A stretch of 64,000 bases of DNA from Lactobacillus acidophilus (GCF_034298135.1 NZ_CP139575.1:62001-126000); one strand, 5' to 3'. Shown: positions 18,401 to 28,880, counted from the first letter of the stretch. A program made the numbers and translations. The notes: generated from the letters alone by a model not told the origin.

Positions 18401-19030
18401 AAGCAAATTGGTAGGATTGTTCCAGTTGATCCAAATGGTAAGCCAATTCCAGATGCACCAACTCCACAATATCCTAACGATCCAACGGATCCGACTAAGG
18501 TACTTCCTAATGTACCGGTGCCAAATATTCCAGGCTACAAGCCAAGTGTGCCAACAGTTACTCCAACTGACCCTGGCAAGGATACACAAGTTCCATATAC
18601 ACCGGTAACTCCAACTAATCCAGATAATCCAGTCATTCCAACGCCTCAACCGGAACCAAACCCTGATAATGGTAAGGATAAGCCGGTCGATCCATCCAAG
18701 CCATCAGATGATCCAGTTCATCCTGAATATCCTGGTATTAAGAGGGGACAGGATAAACCTGATAAGGAAAAGACTGATAAGAAGAGAAATGGCAAGACTA
18801 AGGGTAAAGAAAATACACCTACTGGAAGAGATGCTGTTAAGCGAGCTGGACGAAGCGATGATGCACTTAAATTAGCTAGTGAAGCTAAAAATCGCCGTAT
18901 GACTATTCAAGGTAAGAATGAAGAATTACCACAAGCTGGTGAAGATCATAATGCTATGGCGTTGATTGGTCTTGCATTTGCCACTCTTGCTGGAAGTGTA
19001 GTCTTTGCTACTGATAGGAAACGGAGATAA
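15404..19030 (+). CDS. LPxTG-type mucin-binding (MucBP/Mub) surface adhesin
   Basis: 1208 residues. A YSIRK-type signal (FSFRKLSTGLATVFLGS, residues 10-26) directs secretion at the septum. A low-complexity, Thr/Glu-rich region follows. From about 300 to 1030 there are MucBP and Mub-B2-like repeats (ATRTINYVDDQGNKIAES; ETKSVTRTINYLDGKTGEK; KQVKETVHYVGAG). Then comes a Pro-rich wall-spanning segment (to about 1120) and a sorting signal LPQAG at 1175-1179 with hydrophobic stretch and KRR tail, so sortase A anchors it to peptidoglycan. Its likely role is binding of mucus or glycans. RBS AAGGAGAAG. A cre box precedes it. Confidence 0.92.
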   Translation: MDKKEVKNRFSFRKLSTGLATVFLGSIFFWTNGQTVQADSVEPASEQAVQNVDSQVQADNTVSENTVNEENGSTSETTTEVKTEMPSVDTTSQAKDAVETSDNKKVELPQGEADKQVPQKLEVNKSNQAAETTDKDTKQNATSATPAQLNENTAPVVVKAKSEGKEVVKATDPTDYPTEVGQIIDQDKYIYQILSLNDRSGRPSDSKLVLTTNRNDHNDKNIYAYVVDRNNRRVSQSVTVGVDQHTIISVNGRGYQISNTGGSNVIVDGKEVPTQNTSTVTSGNGTTSPIYGLGNTTRGDYSAIGEIPPVYTENSVIKYYYRDENGNLKEAESSDQYPNVNVSGLTGQEFVIPNVDQYKRVIKGRYLNSDNLPTGDFTGTISQFGEGKYYKKVYYDYGTDDVDYYVVYNQVSPDGTMDVSLFRGDNNTPIESRRVGPGRSIRFTSRNYTARNPYVTETPHEVQFIYDKLGSIVPVDEDGNVIGDLVQFNNSTDPTKAAVTDSPVIAGYTIKDPTQREITPHDPGKNIKVVYVRNHVTAAIKYIDDTAGDDLSAYNKSITAKPGEALNYTTKDSITELQNKGYVLVSDNFNVTTMPENGGNYEVHVKHGTKTIDPDNPTDKYTKKDLQKTATRTINYVDDQGNKIAESVTSTVVFTGTGTVDAVTGNLVNLHPDGSIKDQNGKLTWTYSVDGGVVQKSDTYTFSATTARPTIDHNNSTYNFTSTTPADYNAGNGAVSSYRVNSTDPQNLIVNVVYTKQAIYHAGKTETKSVTRTINYLDGKTGEKIPTDLIATNPVAQTVNLHRTEIIDDNGKVIGYGTISKDGKSYTINNDWVVDGKWASVTSPDLSAKGYKAPRFENGTSAARVDEVIVGSGTKDATVNVYYDHNLIPIGPDNFDKHGVDRSQIEKQVKETVHYVGAGDKTPADHVQTSKWTRTITIDAVTKEVVPNGQYTTDWTIPKGEKTEYAQVNTPVVNGYYADQANVPATTVTQNDIEKTVTYKQIGRIVPVDPNGKPIPDAPTPQYPNDPTDPTKVLPNVPVPNIPGYKPSVPTVTPTDPGKDTQVPYTPVTPTNPDNPVIPTPQPEPNPDNGKDKPVDPSKPSDDPVHPEYPGIKRGQDKPDKEKTDKKRNGKTKGKENTPTGRDAVKRAGRSDDALKLASEAKNRRMTIQGKNEELPQAGEDHNAMALIGLAFATLAGSVVFATDRKRR

Positions 19031-19051
19031 AAAACAATTGCTTTTATATAA

Positions 19052-19065
19052 TGAAAGCGTTATCA
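19052..19065 (+). promoter_or_regulatory. cre box of the beta-glucoside operon
   Basis: TGAAAGCGTTATCA matches the 14-base CcpA consensus at every position and sits just upstream of the antiterminator leader. Confidence 0.8.
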
Positions 19066-19085
19066 TGATTATAACAAGTGAAAAT

Positions 19086-19155
19086 GAGTGAAATTGTTAG
19101 CCAATAATTGGTGCAGGCTCACTTATCCCTTTGAAGGGATGAGTGGGCCTTTTTT
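19086..19155 (+). promoter_or_regulatory. RAT site overlapping a terminator (LicT/BglG-type antitermination)
   Basis: AAATTGTTAG at 19091-19100 and GCAGGC at 19113-19118 are the conserved ends of ribonucleic antiterminator sites of the LicT type. They overlap the base of a 15-bp terminator stem (GGCTCACTTATCCCT at 19116-19130 with AGGGATGAGTGGGCC at 19135-19149, then T's). Binding of the antiterminator protein encoded next would prevent the terminator, so the operon is autoregulated and induced by beta-glucosides. Confidence 0.8.
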
Positions 19156-19181
19156 CTTTGCAAAAGGGGGGACTGGATACT

Positions 19182-20036
19182 ATGCGTATTAAACAAATTC
19201 TTAATAACGGTGCAATAGTCACTACCAATAAGGATGGTGAAGAAGTAGTTGTTCTTGGAAAAGGAATAGCTTTTGCTAAAAAAGTTGGTGATGAAGTTGA
19301 TAAAACAAAGATCTATAAGGTATTCACTCCTTTTGATGCTGCTCAGCGTAACACGTTATTAAAGACAATCCATGAGACAGATCCAATATTTTTTCAAATA
19401 TCAGAAAAAATTGTGGATCGGTTAAAGCAGGAAGAAAACATCGATCTAGCAGATAGTGTTTATATTACGCTGACCGATCACTTGGCAACAAGTGTAGAAC
19501 GAGGAAAGAAGGGATTGTATCTCAGTAATAGCTTTCTTTGGGAAATTCAAAATTATTATCCAAAAGAATATCGTTATGGTCTTTGGGCATTGCAGTTATT
19601 AAATAAACAATTTGATCTGCAATTTCCTGAAGATGAAGCTGGTTTTATTGCAGTTCATATCATTAGTGGCGAATTGGAAAATGATATTGATGATTTTAAA
19701 AAGTCGATAGATTTTATCAAAGAAATCACCAAAATAGTTCGGTACTATTTCAAGGTAGATATTGATTATCAATCAGTTACTTACAATCGTTTTGCCTTAC
19801 ATCTTAAATTCTTTTGGCGATACATGATGTATCGAAAAGGAGAACGTAAATTGGGTGATCTAAGCTATGAGATTTTGAAAGTCATTAAATCCAGTGATAT
19901 TGATGCATATAAATGTTCATTAAAGATAAAGCAATTTATTGCTGAGAAATATAATTATGATTTGTCCAATGAAGAAATAATGTATTTAGCGATCCACATT
20001 AATAAGATCACTTCTGATCTAAGGAGGAAAAGATGA
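19182..20036 (+). CDS. licT: BglG/LicT-family transcription antiterminator
   Basis: 284 residues from the ATG at 19182 (AGGGGGG ribosome site at about 19165-19171); an upstream in-frame start at 19143 lies inside the terminator and is rejected. Residues 1-55 are the RNA-binding CAT domain (MRIKQILNNGAIVTTNKDGE). Two PTS-regulation domains follow, with phosphorylatable histidines at SVYITLTDHL, AVHII and YLAIHINKI. The protein binds the RAT site in its own leader. It overlaps bglP by 4 bases. Confidence 0.93.
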   Translation: MRIKQILNNGAIVTTNKDGEEVVVLGKGIAFAKKVGDEVDKTKIYKVFTPFDAAQRNTLLKTIHETDPIFFQISEKIVDRLKQEENIDLADSVYITLTDHLATSVERGKKGLYLSNSFLWEIQNYYPKEYRYGLWALQLLNKQFDLQFPEDEAGFIAVHIISGELENDIDDFKKSIDFIKEITKIVRYYFKVDIDYQSVTYNRFALHLKFFWRYMMYRKGERKLGDLSYEILKVIKSSDIDAYKCSLKIKQFIAEKYNYDLSNEEIMYLAIHINKITSDLRRKR

Positions 20037-21910
20037 GATATGAAAAGATGAACCAGGAAATTCTGGCAGCAATAGGCGGAGAAGAGAATATCCAATCAGT
20101 TGTCCACTGCGCAACTAGATTGAGATTCGTCTTAAAGGATGAAAGTAAGGCTGATGATAAAAAAGCTGAAGCGATTGATGGGATCTTACAAGTTGTTAAA
20201 AAAGGTGGCCAATATCAATTAGTTATCGGCAATAATGTTGAAGATGTGTATGATGATTTAATCAATATGATTCATATAGAGACTAGTGACAGTAATAAGC
20301 CTAAGAAAAAACAGAATTTATTTGATGCTATCATTGGTGCTATCACCGGTTCTATTGCACCTGCGATACCATTACTTGCTGGTGCCGGTATGGGTAAGGT
20401 TTTACTTTTAATCTTAACCATTTGTCATGTTTTATCAGATAAGAGTCAAACTTATCAACTATTAAACTTGATTTTTGATACTGGATATTATTTCATGCCA
20501 GCTTACGTTGGTTTTTCAGCTGCAAAAATTTTTAATACTGACAGAATGCTTGGTGCCTTTATCGGGTTAATGACTGTTCATCCAAGCTGGGTTCAGATCG
20601 TAACTACTAATAAACCATTCCATTTTTTAGGATTACCAGTTCCATTGGTTCAATATTCGTCTACTTTGATTACTGCGATTCTTTCTGTATGGATTATGTC
20701 TTATATTTATAAATTTGTTAGAAAGATTACGCCGGGCATGGTTAAAGTCTTCATGGAACCGATGCTCACTATGTTGATTACTGGTCCATTAGTTTTCTTG
20801 ATCATTGGGCCAATCTCTAATTGGATTTCAGAAGGTATTGGCTTTATTGCAATGTGGCTTTTCCGCAATGCTGGTGTCATTGCTATCCCAATTTTGGCTG
20901 CATTATATCCTTGGCTTGTATCTATTGGTATTCACAAAGCTTTGTCTCCAATTAGTATTCAATTAGTTGCTACTCAAGGCTTTGACCCAATTATTCGTGT
21001 TGTCGCATTATGTTCGAATATGTCTCAAGCTGCTGCTTCACTTGCAGTGGGCTTGAAAACTAAGAATAAGAAGTTAAAGTCATTAGCTCTTTCATCAAGT
21101 GTAACCGCCTATCTTGGTGGTATTACTGAACCAGCTCTGTTCGGTGTTAACTTAAGATTAAAGAAGCCTATGTATGGTGCAATGATTGGTGGAGCGATTG
21201 CCGGTATTGTTGCCAGCTTCATGAAGTTAAAAGCCTTCATTTATGTAACACCTGCCTTTTTAAGTTTACCAATGTGGATTTCAAAGACTGAGAACTTTGT
21301 TGTTCAAGCTATTATCGTTATTATTGTTGCAAGTGTTGCCACTTTTATTGCCACTTGGATAATTGGTTTTGATGATCCAATAGATGAGGATCAAGTTAAG
21401 AATGCTAAAAAAGAAGAAAAGAAAAATTTTGACAAAGATCATAAAAAGCATGAATTGCATGCACCTGTTAAAGGTCAATTAGAAGATATTTCAAAAGTTG
21501 CTGATCCGACTTTTGCTAGTGGGGTTATGGGTAAAGGGATTGCTATTGTTCCTAGTGAAGGAAAAATTTTTGCGCCGGAAGACGGTGTAGTTACCGCAAT
21601 CTTTGATACTCATCATGCTATTGGATTACATCTAAGTAATGATGCCGATGTCTTGATTCATGTGGGTATTGATACGGTTGAAATGAAAGGAAAAGGTTTT
21701 AAACAACTGGTCCAAAAGGGAGACAAAGTTACCGCCGGTCAAGAATTACTTGATTTCAATATTGATGAAATTAAAAAGAATGGTTATGATCCGACTGTTG
21801 TTATGATCGTAACTAATTCTAAAGATTTTTTAGAAGTACTTACTGTATTAAAGGATAAAGATGCAACTAAAGAAGTTACCAACCAAGATAATGTAATAAT
21901 TTTAGCTTAG
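20033..21910 (+). CDS. bglP: PTS beta-glucoside transporter, fused EIIBCA
   Basis: 625 residues, the classic three-domain permease. EIIB holds the phospho-cysteine Cys26 (VVHCATRLR). EIIC spans about 100-450 with ten hydrophobic segments and the substrate motif GGITEPALFG. A charged linker leads to EIIA with His543 (LIHVGIDTVEMKG). It imports and phosphorylates aryl-beta-glucosides or cellobiose-like sugars. It sits between the antiterminator (4-base overlap) and the phospho-beta-glucosidase (12-base gap). RBS AAGGAGG is within the end of licT. Confidence 0.93.
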   Translation: MRYEKMNQEILAAIGGEENIQSVVHCATRLRFVLKDESKADDKKAEAIDGILQVVKKGGQYQLVIGNNVEDVYDDLINMIHIETSDSNKPKKKQNLFDAIIGAITGSIAPAIPLLAGAGMGKVLLLILTICHVLSDKSQTYQLLNLIFDTGYYFMPAYVGFSAAKIFNTDRMLGAFIGLMTVHPSWVQIVTTNKPFHFLGLPVPLVQYSSTLITAILSVWIMSYIYKFVRKITPGMVKVFMEPMLTMLITGPLVFLIIGPISNWISEGIGFIAMWLFRNAGVIAIPILAALYPWLVSIGIHKALSPISIQLVATQGFDPIIRVVALCSNMSQAAASLAVGLKTKNKKLKSLALSSSVTAYLGGITEPALFGVNLRLKKPMYGAMIGGAIAGIVASFMKLKAFIYVTPAFLSLPMWISKTENFVVQAIIVIIVASVATFIATWIIGFDDPIDEDQVKNAKKEEKKNFDKDHKKHELHAPVKGQLEDISKVADPTFASGVMGKGIAIVPSEGKIFAPEDGVVTAIFDTHHAIGLHLSNDADVLIHVGIDTVEMKGKGFKQLVQKGDKVTAGQELLDFNIDEIKKNGYDPTVVMIVTNSKDFLEVLTVLKDKDATKEVTNQDNVIILA

Positions 21911-23404
<1,494 letters not shown>

Positions 23405-23463
23405 TGGCTAGGCATATTCATAGAAGTTTGTAGTTAAAAATAGAAATTTATTATTTCATACTT

Positions 23464-23497
23464 AAGAACGCATCCTTTCGGGGATGCGTTCTTATTT
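23464..23497 (+). terminator. beta-glucoside operon terminator
   Basis: AAGAACGCATCC pairs perfectly with GGATGCGTTCTT around TTTCGG. A T-rich tail follows. Confidence 0.9.
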
Positions 23498-23729
23498 AAG
23501 TCAAATATTGTTAATCAACACTTATTATCCAATATAAGACGAAACAAAATTTCATTATACAAGATCATAAAACTTAAAATATTTTGATCAAAACCACAGT
23601 ATTTAGCTTTACAAATACCCATTTAAGGTATTAACATTTAATTATAGAAAGCGATTACATATCTTCCTATAAGATTCTAATAGCTGGTAAATGAAATATT
23701 GTTACTTTTTATAGATAGAGGAACACATC
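23498..23729 (+). promoter_or_regulatory. mur operon control region with a cre-like box
   Basis: No gene fits here. AGAAAGCGATTACA at 23646-23659 reads TGTAATCGCTTTCT on the minus strand, 13 of 14 consensus positions, and is a probable CcpA site. No clean -35/-10 pair is evident. A GAGGAAC ribosome site precedes the ATG at 23730. Confidence 0.6.
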
Positions 23730-25721
23730 ATGGAAAAGGATAAATATCAACGCCTGAGTGATGAAATCTATGCACAAATAGGTGGCATAGACAACGTCGA
23801 ATCTATTATTCACTGTATGACTCGTCTAAGAATTAAAATACGTGATATGTCAAAAGTGAATATTACTGCGTTAAAGAAGATTGACGGTGTTTTAGGTGTT
23901 GTTGAAGCAGATACTTTAGAAATCGTTCTTGGCCCTGGGGTTAATACCAAGGTAGCTAAGATCATGAATGACAAGGCAGGGGTTAAAGAAGGCGAAATTT
24001 TCCCAGCTAATTCTTACCAAGCTAATAAAAGTGAAGTAGAGAGAAAGGCTGCGGAAGTTCATGCTGCACACAAAGCCTCACTTAAACAGACTTGGTGGAG
24101 AGCTGCCTTACAACACATTTCAGCAATTTTTGTTCCATTAATTCCAGCTTTTGTTGGTGCCGGTTTAATTTCAGGTGTAGCAGGTATTTTAAGAAACATG
24201 CTCACTGCGAAAATGTTGCCAGGTTCTTGGAACTTAGGTGTTACTGTTTTAGCAATGATTTCAAGTGCGCTTTTTGCTTACTTGAATATTTATGTTGGTA
24301 TTAATACTGCTAAAGAATTTGGTGCTACACCAGGCTTGGGTGGTATCATCGGCGGTATTGTATACTTGCCAGGTATTGTTGCTCCGGTAACTATTCCTAA
24401 TATTTTTGATGGTAAGCCACTGGCTGCTGGTCAAGGTGGTATCATTGGAGTTCTACTTGGAGTATGGCTCTTATCTTATGTTGAAAAATTCTTCCATAAA
24501 CATATAGCCGATTCGGTAGATATTATCTTTACTCCCTTCTTAACTATTCTAATAATGGGGCTGTTTACAGTATTTCTCATTATGCCATTGGCTGGATGGT
24601 TCTCAAATTCATTAGTCGGCGCAATTAATTGGGTACTTAAAGTTGGTGGACCTGTTTCTGGTTTTATCCTCGGGCTATTCTTCCTACCTATGGTAATGCT
24701 GGGACTACACCAGATTTTGACACCAATTCACTTGGAAATGATTCAAAAATTAGGATTTACACCATTGCTTCCAATTTTAGCCATGGCTGGTGGTGGCCAA
24801 GTAGGTGCTGCCGTCGCTTTATGGGTAAGATGTCGTAAGAACAAGCAACTTGTTAATATGATTAAGGGTGCTTTACCTGTTGGTATTCTTGGTGTTGGTG
24901 AACCGTTAATTTATGGTGTTACCTTGCCATTAGGTCGCCCATTTATTACCGCATGTATCGGTGGTGGTATTGGTGGTGCTGTAGTTGCAGCCTTTGGTCA
25001 AGTAGGCTCAATTGCTATTGGACCATCTGGCGTTGCTTTAATTCCATTAATTGCTCATAACATGTGGTGGGCTTATGTACTTGGACTTCTAGCTGCATAT
25101 ATCGGTGGTTTTATTGCTACTTACTTCTGGGGCGTGCCAAAAGAAGCTATGCTTCCAGATGGTCAAGCTGGTCCTGAAGTTGCTGAAAGAAGAGAAGCTG
25201 AAGAAGAAGCAACTAACTTGGATATGAAGCCTGCTACTACATCAACAATTGCTAAGCCAATTACCCAAGATATTGCAGCCCCAGTTTCTGGACAAATTGA
25301 AGGTTTAGAAGAAGTAAATGACGAAGTATTTTCACAAAAAATGTTAGGTGATGGGTTCGCAATTATTCCAACTGATGGATCAATTGTGGCTTCAGTAGAT
25401 GGAACTATAGTTAGTGTCATGTCTACTAAACATGCTTTGACTATGACATCCGCAAAAGGTAACCTTGAAATCTTAATTCATATGGGAATCGATACAGTAG
25501 AATTAAAAGGTGAACCATTTGATATTACCGTAAGAGAAGGACAAAAAGTTAAAGCTGGTCAAAGCCTTGGAACAATGAATATCAATAAGATTAAAGAAGC
25601 AGGTAAAGATCCAGTTGTAATGATGGCTGTAACTAATAAGGATACTGTTCAGGATATGAAGCTATTACAATTTGGAGAAGTTAAGGCGGGAGAGTCCGTC
25701 CTAGAAGTTACCAGTAAGTGA
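23730..25721 (+). CDS. murP: PTS N-acetylmuramic acid transporter, fused EIIBCA
   Basis: 663 residues: EIIB with Cys29 (IIHCMTRLR), EIIC with ten hydrophobic segments (about 120-480) and a GVGEPLIYGV motif, an Ala/Glu-rich linker, and an EIIA-Glc-type domain with LIHMGIDTVELKG. MurP of Escherichia coli lacks the EIIA domain, so the fusion makes this one self-sufficient. On its own it could be taken for a sucrose or trehalose permease. The MurNAc assignment is inferred from murQ, mupG and an RpiR regulator directly downstream. It overlaps the murQ ribosome region (its TGA is in GTGAGG). Confidence 0.8.
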   Translation: MEKDKYQRLSDEIYAQIGGIDNVESIIHCMTRLRIKIRDMSKVNITALKKIDGVLGVVEADTLEIVLGPGVNTKVAKIMNDKAGVKEGEIFPANSYQANKSEVERKAAEVHAAHKASLKQTWWRAALQHISAIFVPLIPAFVGAGLISGVAGILRNMLTAKMLPGSWNLGVTVLAMISSALFAYLNIYVGINTAKEFGATPGLGGIIGGIVYLPGIVAPVTIPNIFDGKPLAAGQGGIIGVLLGVWLLSYVEKFFHKHIADSVDIIFTPFLTILIMGLFTVFLIMPLAGWFSNSLVGAINWVLKVGGPVSGFILGLFFLPMVMLGLHQILTPIHLEMIQKLGFTPLLPILAMAGGGQVGAAVALWVRCRKNKQLVNMIKGALPVGILGVGEPLIYGVTLPLGRPFITACIGGGIGGAVVAAFGQVGSIAIGPSGVALIPLIAHNMWWAYVLGLLAAYIGGFIATYFWGVPKEAMLPDGQAGPEVAERREAEEEATNLDMKPATTSTIAKPITQDIAAPVSGQIEGLEEVNDEVFSQKMLGDGFAIIPTDGSIVASVDGTIVSVMSTKHALTMTSAKGNLEILIHMGIDTVELKGEPFDITVREGQKVKAGQSLGTMNINKIKEAGKDPVVMMAVTNKDTVQDMKLLQFGEVKAGESVLEVTSK

Positions 25722-25732
25722 GGAAAAATAAA

Positions 25733-26629
25733 ATGGAAATAAAAAATTTAACTACTGAGCAACGTAATCCTGCTTCTATACATATTGATACTGTTTCTAC
25801 TGTAGAAATGGTAAAAATTATGAATGAGGAAGATCAAAAAGTTGCCTTAGCTGTTGGCAATCAAGATGAACAAATAGCAAGGGCAATTGATGAGGCAGCT
25901 AACCGCTATAAAAAGGGTGGTCGGTTAATTTATCTTGGAGCTGGCACCAGTGGAAGATTAGGCGTGTTAGATGCAGCTGAATTAGTTCCAACTTATGGGA
26001 TTAAACCAGAAAGAGCCATTGGTCTAATTGCTGGCGGTCCAGGAGCAATGTATAAAGCTGTTGAAGGTGCTGAGGATGATACTAATTTAGGCGCTGAAGA
26101 TCTTAAAGATTTGAACTTAAATAGTCAAGATATTGTCTTAGGCTTAGCAGCTAGTGGTCGTACTCCTTATGTAATTGGTGGTCTTGAATATGCCAATCAA
26201 ATTGGTGCCTTCACCATTTCAATTGCTTGCGTTAAAGATTCTGAAATTGGTAAACATGCTGAGGTCGCAATTGAGGCTGTAGTTGGTCCTGAAATAGTAA
26301 CCGGTTCTACACGGATGAAATCGGGAACTGCGCAGAAGATGATCTTGAATATGATCTCAACTGGGGTCATGATCAGACAAGGAAAAGTTTTTGAAAACGT
26401 AATGATTGACGTAATGCCGACAAATTCTAAATTAGTTGATCGGGCAAGTCGAATTATTTCTGCTGTAACAGATGCAACACAAGAAGAAGCGTTGCAGACG
26501 TTAAAGAAAGCGGAAAATAATGTTCCGCTTGCCATTACCATGATCAAGACCGAGTCTAATAAAGATGAAGCTCAAAAATTATTAGAGCAATATAACGGTA
26601 ATGTCAGTGAAGTTATTAAAAACAATTAA
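25733..26629 (+). CDS. murQ: N-acetylmuramic acid 6-phosphate etherase
   Basis: 298 residues from the ATG at 25733 (GAGG at 25720-25723); an in-frame GTG at 25718 is less likely. It cleaves the lactyl ether of MurNAc-6P to give GlcNAc-6P and lactate. The signature TEQRNPAS at the start, the SIS-domain loop LGAGTSGRLGVLDAAEL and the family motif TGSTRMKSGTAQK are all present. It lies 11 bases after the transporter, and a hairpin after it may reduce expression of mupG and murR. Confidence 0.95.
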   Translation: MEIKNLTTEQRNPASIHIDTVSTVEMVKIMNEEDQKVALAVGNQDEQIARAIDEAANRYKKGGRLIYLGAGTSGRLGVLDAAELVPTYGIKPERAIGLIAGGPGAMYKAVEGAEDDTNLGAEDLKDLNLNSQDIVLGLAASGRTPYVIGGLEYANQIGAFTISIACVKDSEIGKHAEVAIEAVVGPEIVTGSTRMKSGTAQKMILNMISTGVMIRQGKVFENVMIDVMPTNSKLVDRASRIISAVTDATQEEALQTLKKAENNVPLAITMIKTESNKDEAQKLLEQYNGNVSEVIKNN

Positions 26630-26632
26630 TTA

Positions 26633-26669
26633 AAAGCCAAAAAGCGATTAGCTTTTTGGCTTTGTTTTT
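26633..26669 (+). terminator. intra-operon terminator or attenuator after murQ
   Basis: AAAGCCAAAAAGC pairs perfectly (13 bp) with GCTTTTTGGCTTT, followed by GTTTTTT. It stands between murQ and mupG with no promoter evident behind it, so partial read-through is likely. Confidence 0.8.
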
Positions 26670-26687
26670 TCATAGAAGGAAAAAATT

Positions 26688-27748
26688 ATGTTAGGATTTT
26701 CGATTTATTTAAATAACGATATTACTTCAGCAACTGAACAATATATTAATCGACTAAAGCAAAATGGGTTTGATGGGATTTTTACCTCAGCTCATATTCC
26801 TGAAGAAGATCCTAAGAAATATCAACAAAGATTATTTTCTTTAGGAAATTTAGCCAAAAATAATAATTTAAAAGTAATGGTTGATATAGATCAAGTTAGC
26901 TTGAAAAAATTAGATATTTCATTAAGTAGTTTAGATTCTTTGAAAAGAAGAGGTATTACTGGGTTAAGAATTGATGACAAGTTAGCGCCTAAGCAGATTG
27001 CTGAATTATCGCAAAAAATTGAAATTGGAATAAACGGAAGTACTTTTACAGAAGAAGAGTTAAAGCAATTGGGTACTTTCAATGCAGAAATGAAAAATAT
27101 TCAGGCATGGTTTAATTTTTATCCATGTCCTGATACAGGTATTAGTCGACAATTTTTAGAAAACAGACGCAAATGTTTAAACAATATGGGCTGAAGGTAC
27201 AAGCATTTTTCGCTGGGGATGAAAATCTACGAGGACCATTACACGAAGGATTACCAACTTTGGAGTATCAAAGAAATTATGATCCCTTAGCTAGTATTTT
27301 AGAATTAAAAGAATTAGGAGCTGATTTACTTTATTTGGGAGATCCAGGAATAAGTGATAAAGCTCTTGATCAGATAAAGAATTATCAAGAAACGGACAGT
27401 ATTATTCTTTATACGAAACAAGCAGAAAATATTTCTGAAGAAATGTACAATTATATTCTAGGGAAACACAACCAGCGTCCTGATCCTGCAGAACATGTTG
27501 TCCGTTGTGAAGATTCACGGATGCATGCTGCACCAAGGATTACTCCAGAAAATACAATTTTAAGAGAAGTGGGGAGCATTACTTTAAACAATTGTCTTTA
27601 TGAGCGATATGCGGGAGAAATTCAACTAGTTAAAGATGCTCTCACTATGAATAAGAAGGTAAATGTAGTTGGAAAAGTGACTAATGGCTCTCTTCCTTTA
27701 ATCGATTTGATTAAACCAAGTCAGAAATTTTATCTATTTAAAGAATAG
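26688..27748 (+). pseudogene. mupG: 6-phospho-N-acetylmuramidase (MupG/DUF871), broken by a frameshift
   Basis: Two overlapping frames, 26688-27194 (168 codons) and 27173-27748 (191 codons), together make one MupG-like protein of about 360 residues, the normal length. The first half starts LGFSIYLNN and the second ends near VVGKV and KFYLFKE. The junction is at the AAA of CGCAAATG (27171-27173): one extra A would join ENRRK to MFKQYGLKVQAFF in frame. MupG is known to cleave MurNAc-6P-GlcNAc disaccharides, fitting this operon. The gene is probably inactive unless the break is a sequencing error or the halves are translated separately from the ATG at 27173. Confidence 0.8.
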
Positions 27749-27757
27749 GAAATAAAT

Positions 27758-28612
27758 ATGCAAAACATTTTTTCAATAATTAAAGGTAAAAAATCACAAT
27801 TACCTAAAAAAGAACAACTCTTAGGCGATTATATTATTGCAAATCCTGAAAATGTTATTTCTTCCTCAATTCAAAAACTTTCTAAAGATACAGGTATTAG
27901 TACTGCAACTATCGTCCGTTTTTGTCGAGAAATTGGTACTAATGGATTCAGTGATTTAAAGCTGCAATTAGTTGCTGCACAGTCAAGTGTAAATAATAAT
28001 GATTATCACGAATTTGATGCAGGAGAAGGTATTGCTGCAATTAAGAATACTATGGCCGCTCGCTTTGAAAGTGCCATTGAAGCCACACAAAGCGGACTGA
28101 ATGATAATAGTGTGGAAAAAGCTGTTCGAAAAATTTATAATTCTTCTTCAATTTTAGTTTATGGGGCTGGTGCTTCTGGAATAGTTGCTAGTGATATGTA
28201 TCAAAAATTTATGCGTGTCGGTAAAAATATTAATTATATATCCGATTTACATGTAGCTTTGGCTCAGTTGGCTTCTTTTACATCAGATGATCTATTAATT
28301 TTGATTAGTAATGATGGTAAGACTACAGAAGTCAGTGACATTCAGAAAGTGGCTGATAAATTTGGTATCCCCACACTGCTTTTAACAGCTAATCCACGCT
28401 CATTTGTTGCTAAAAAAGCAGATTTAGTTTTATTAACTCAGGATATTGGTGAGCCTTCAATTAGGTCTGGAGCTACAACTTCATTAATAAGTCAGATGTT
28501 TGTGGTAGATGTGCTCGTATTTTCATATGTATCAGTACATTCTGATGAGGTACTTAAGAAGTTGAAGCGGTCTAATGAAGCTACTGCTATTCATAAAAAT
28601 AGTAGGAAATAG
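27758..28612 (+). CDS. murR: RpiR/MurR-family transcriptional regulator with SIS domain
   Basis: 284 residues. The N-terminal 77 residues are an RpiR-type helix-turn-helix (KDTGISTATIVRFCREIG). The C-terminal half is a sugar-isomerase (SIS) domain that senses phosphosugars (VYGAGASGIVASD; LISNDGKTTEV). It lies 9 bases after mupG and is the likely regulator of the mur operon, responding to MurNAc-6P by analogy with MurR. RBS AGGAAAT. Confidence 0.88.
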   Translation: MQNIFSIIKGKKSQLPKKEQLLGDYIIANPENVISSSIQKLSKDTGISTATIVRFCREIGTNGFSDLKLQLVAAQSSVNNNDYHEFDAGEGIAAIKNTMAARFESAIEATQSGLNDNSVEKAVRKIYNSSSILVYGAGASGIVASDMYQKFMRVGKNINYISDLHVALAQLASFTSDDLLILISNDGKTTEVSDIQKVADKFGIPTLLLTANPRSFVAKKADLVLLTQDIGEPSIRSGATTSLISQMFVVDVLVFSYVSVHSDEVLKKLKRSNEATAIHKNSRK

Positions 28613-28824
28613 GCAGGTATTTATCCATGTTTACGAAGAGTAAATAATTTATACAAAATATCTTTTTCACCCTGTATCAATTCTTCCAAGTATAACTCAA
28701 GAATTGCATTGCCAATGTCGCTCTAAGGTTCAGCTTATTGATCAATTAGATCAACTTTAAGATGAGTTAAAGAACTTATATGATTTTGTGCAAGGTGCTT
28801 GGCATTAATGTATAAAAATAAAAA
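28613..28824 (+). other. short decayed coding remnant after murR
   Basis: One frame reads as a helical protein end (KVQLIDQLDQL, stop, DELKNLYDFVQGAWH, stop), as if a CAA codon had become TAA. No start or ribosome site is present, and I cannot assign a family. Confidence 0.3.
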
Positions 28825-28867
28825 AAGATCAAACATGTGTGAAATCACCATGCTTGATCTTTTTTTA
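28825..28867 (+). terminator. terminator downstream of the mur operon
   Basis: AAGATCAAACATG pairs with CATGCTTGATCTT (one mismatch) and is followed by TTTTTT; A's on the left side make it usable in both directions. Confidence 0.8.
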
Positions 28868-28880
28868 TGACATAGTTTTA

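Noticed and set aside
17984-18649. 221-codon minus-strand frame inside the adhesin gene
   Set aside because: It is rich in Trp, Ile and Ser as the reverse of Pro/Asp/Asn/Thr-rich adhesin codons, with no ribosome site.
18408-18875. Short plus-strand frames at the 3' end of the adhesin gene
   Set aside because: They are out-of-frame shadows of the Pro-rich wall-spanning region.
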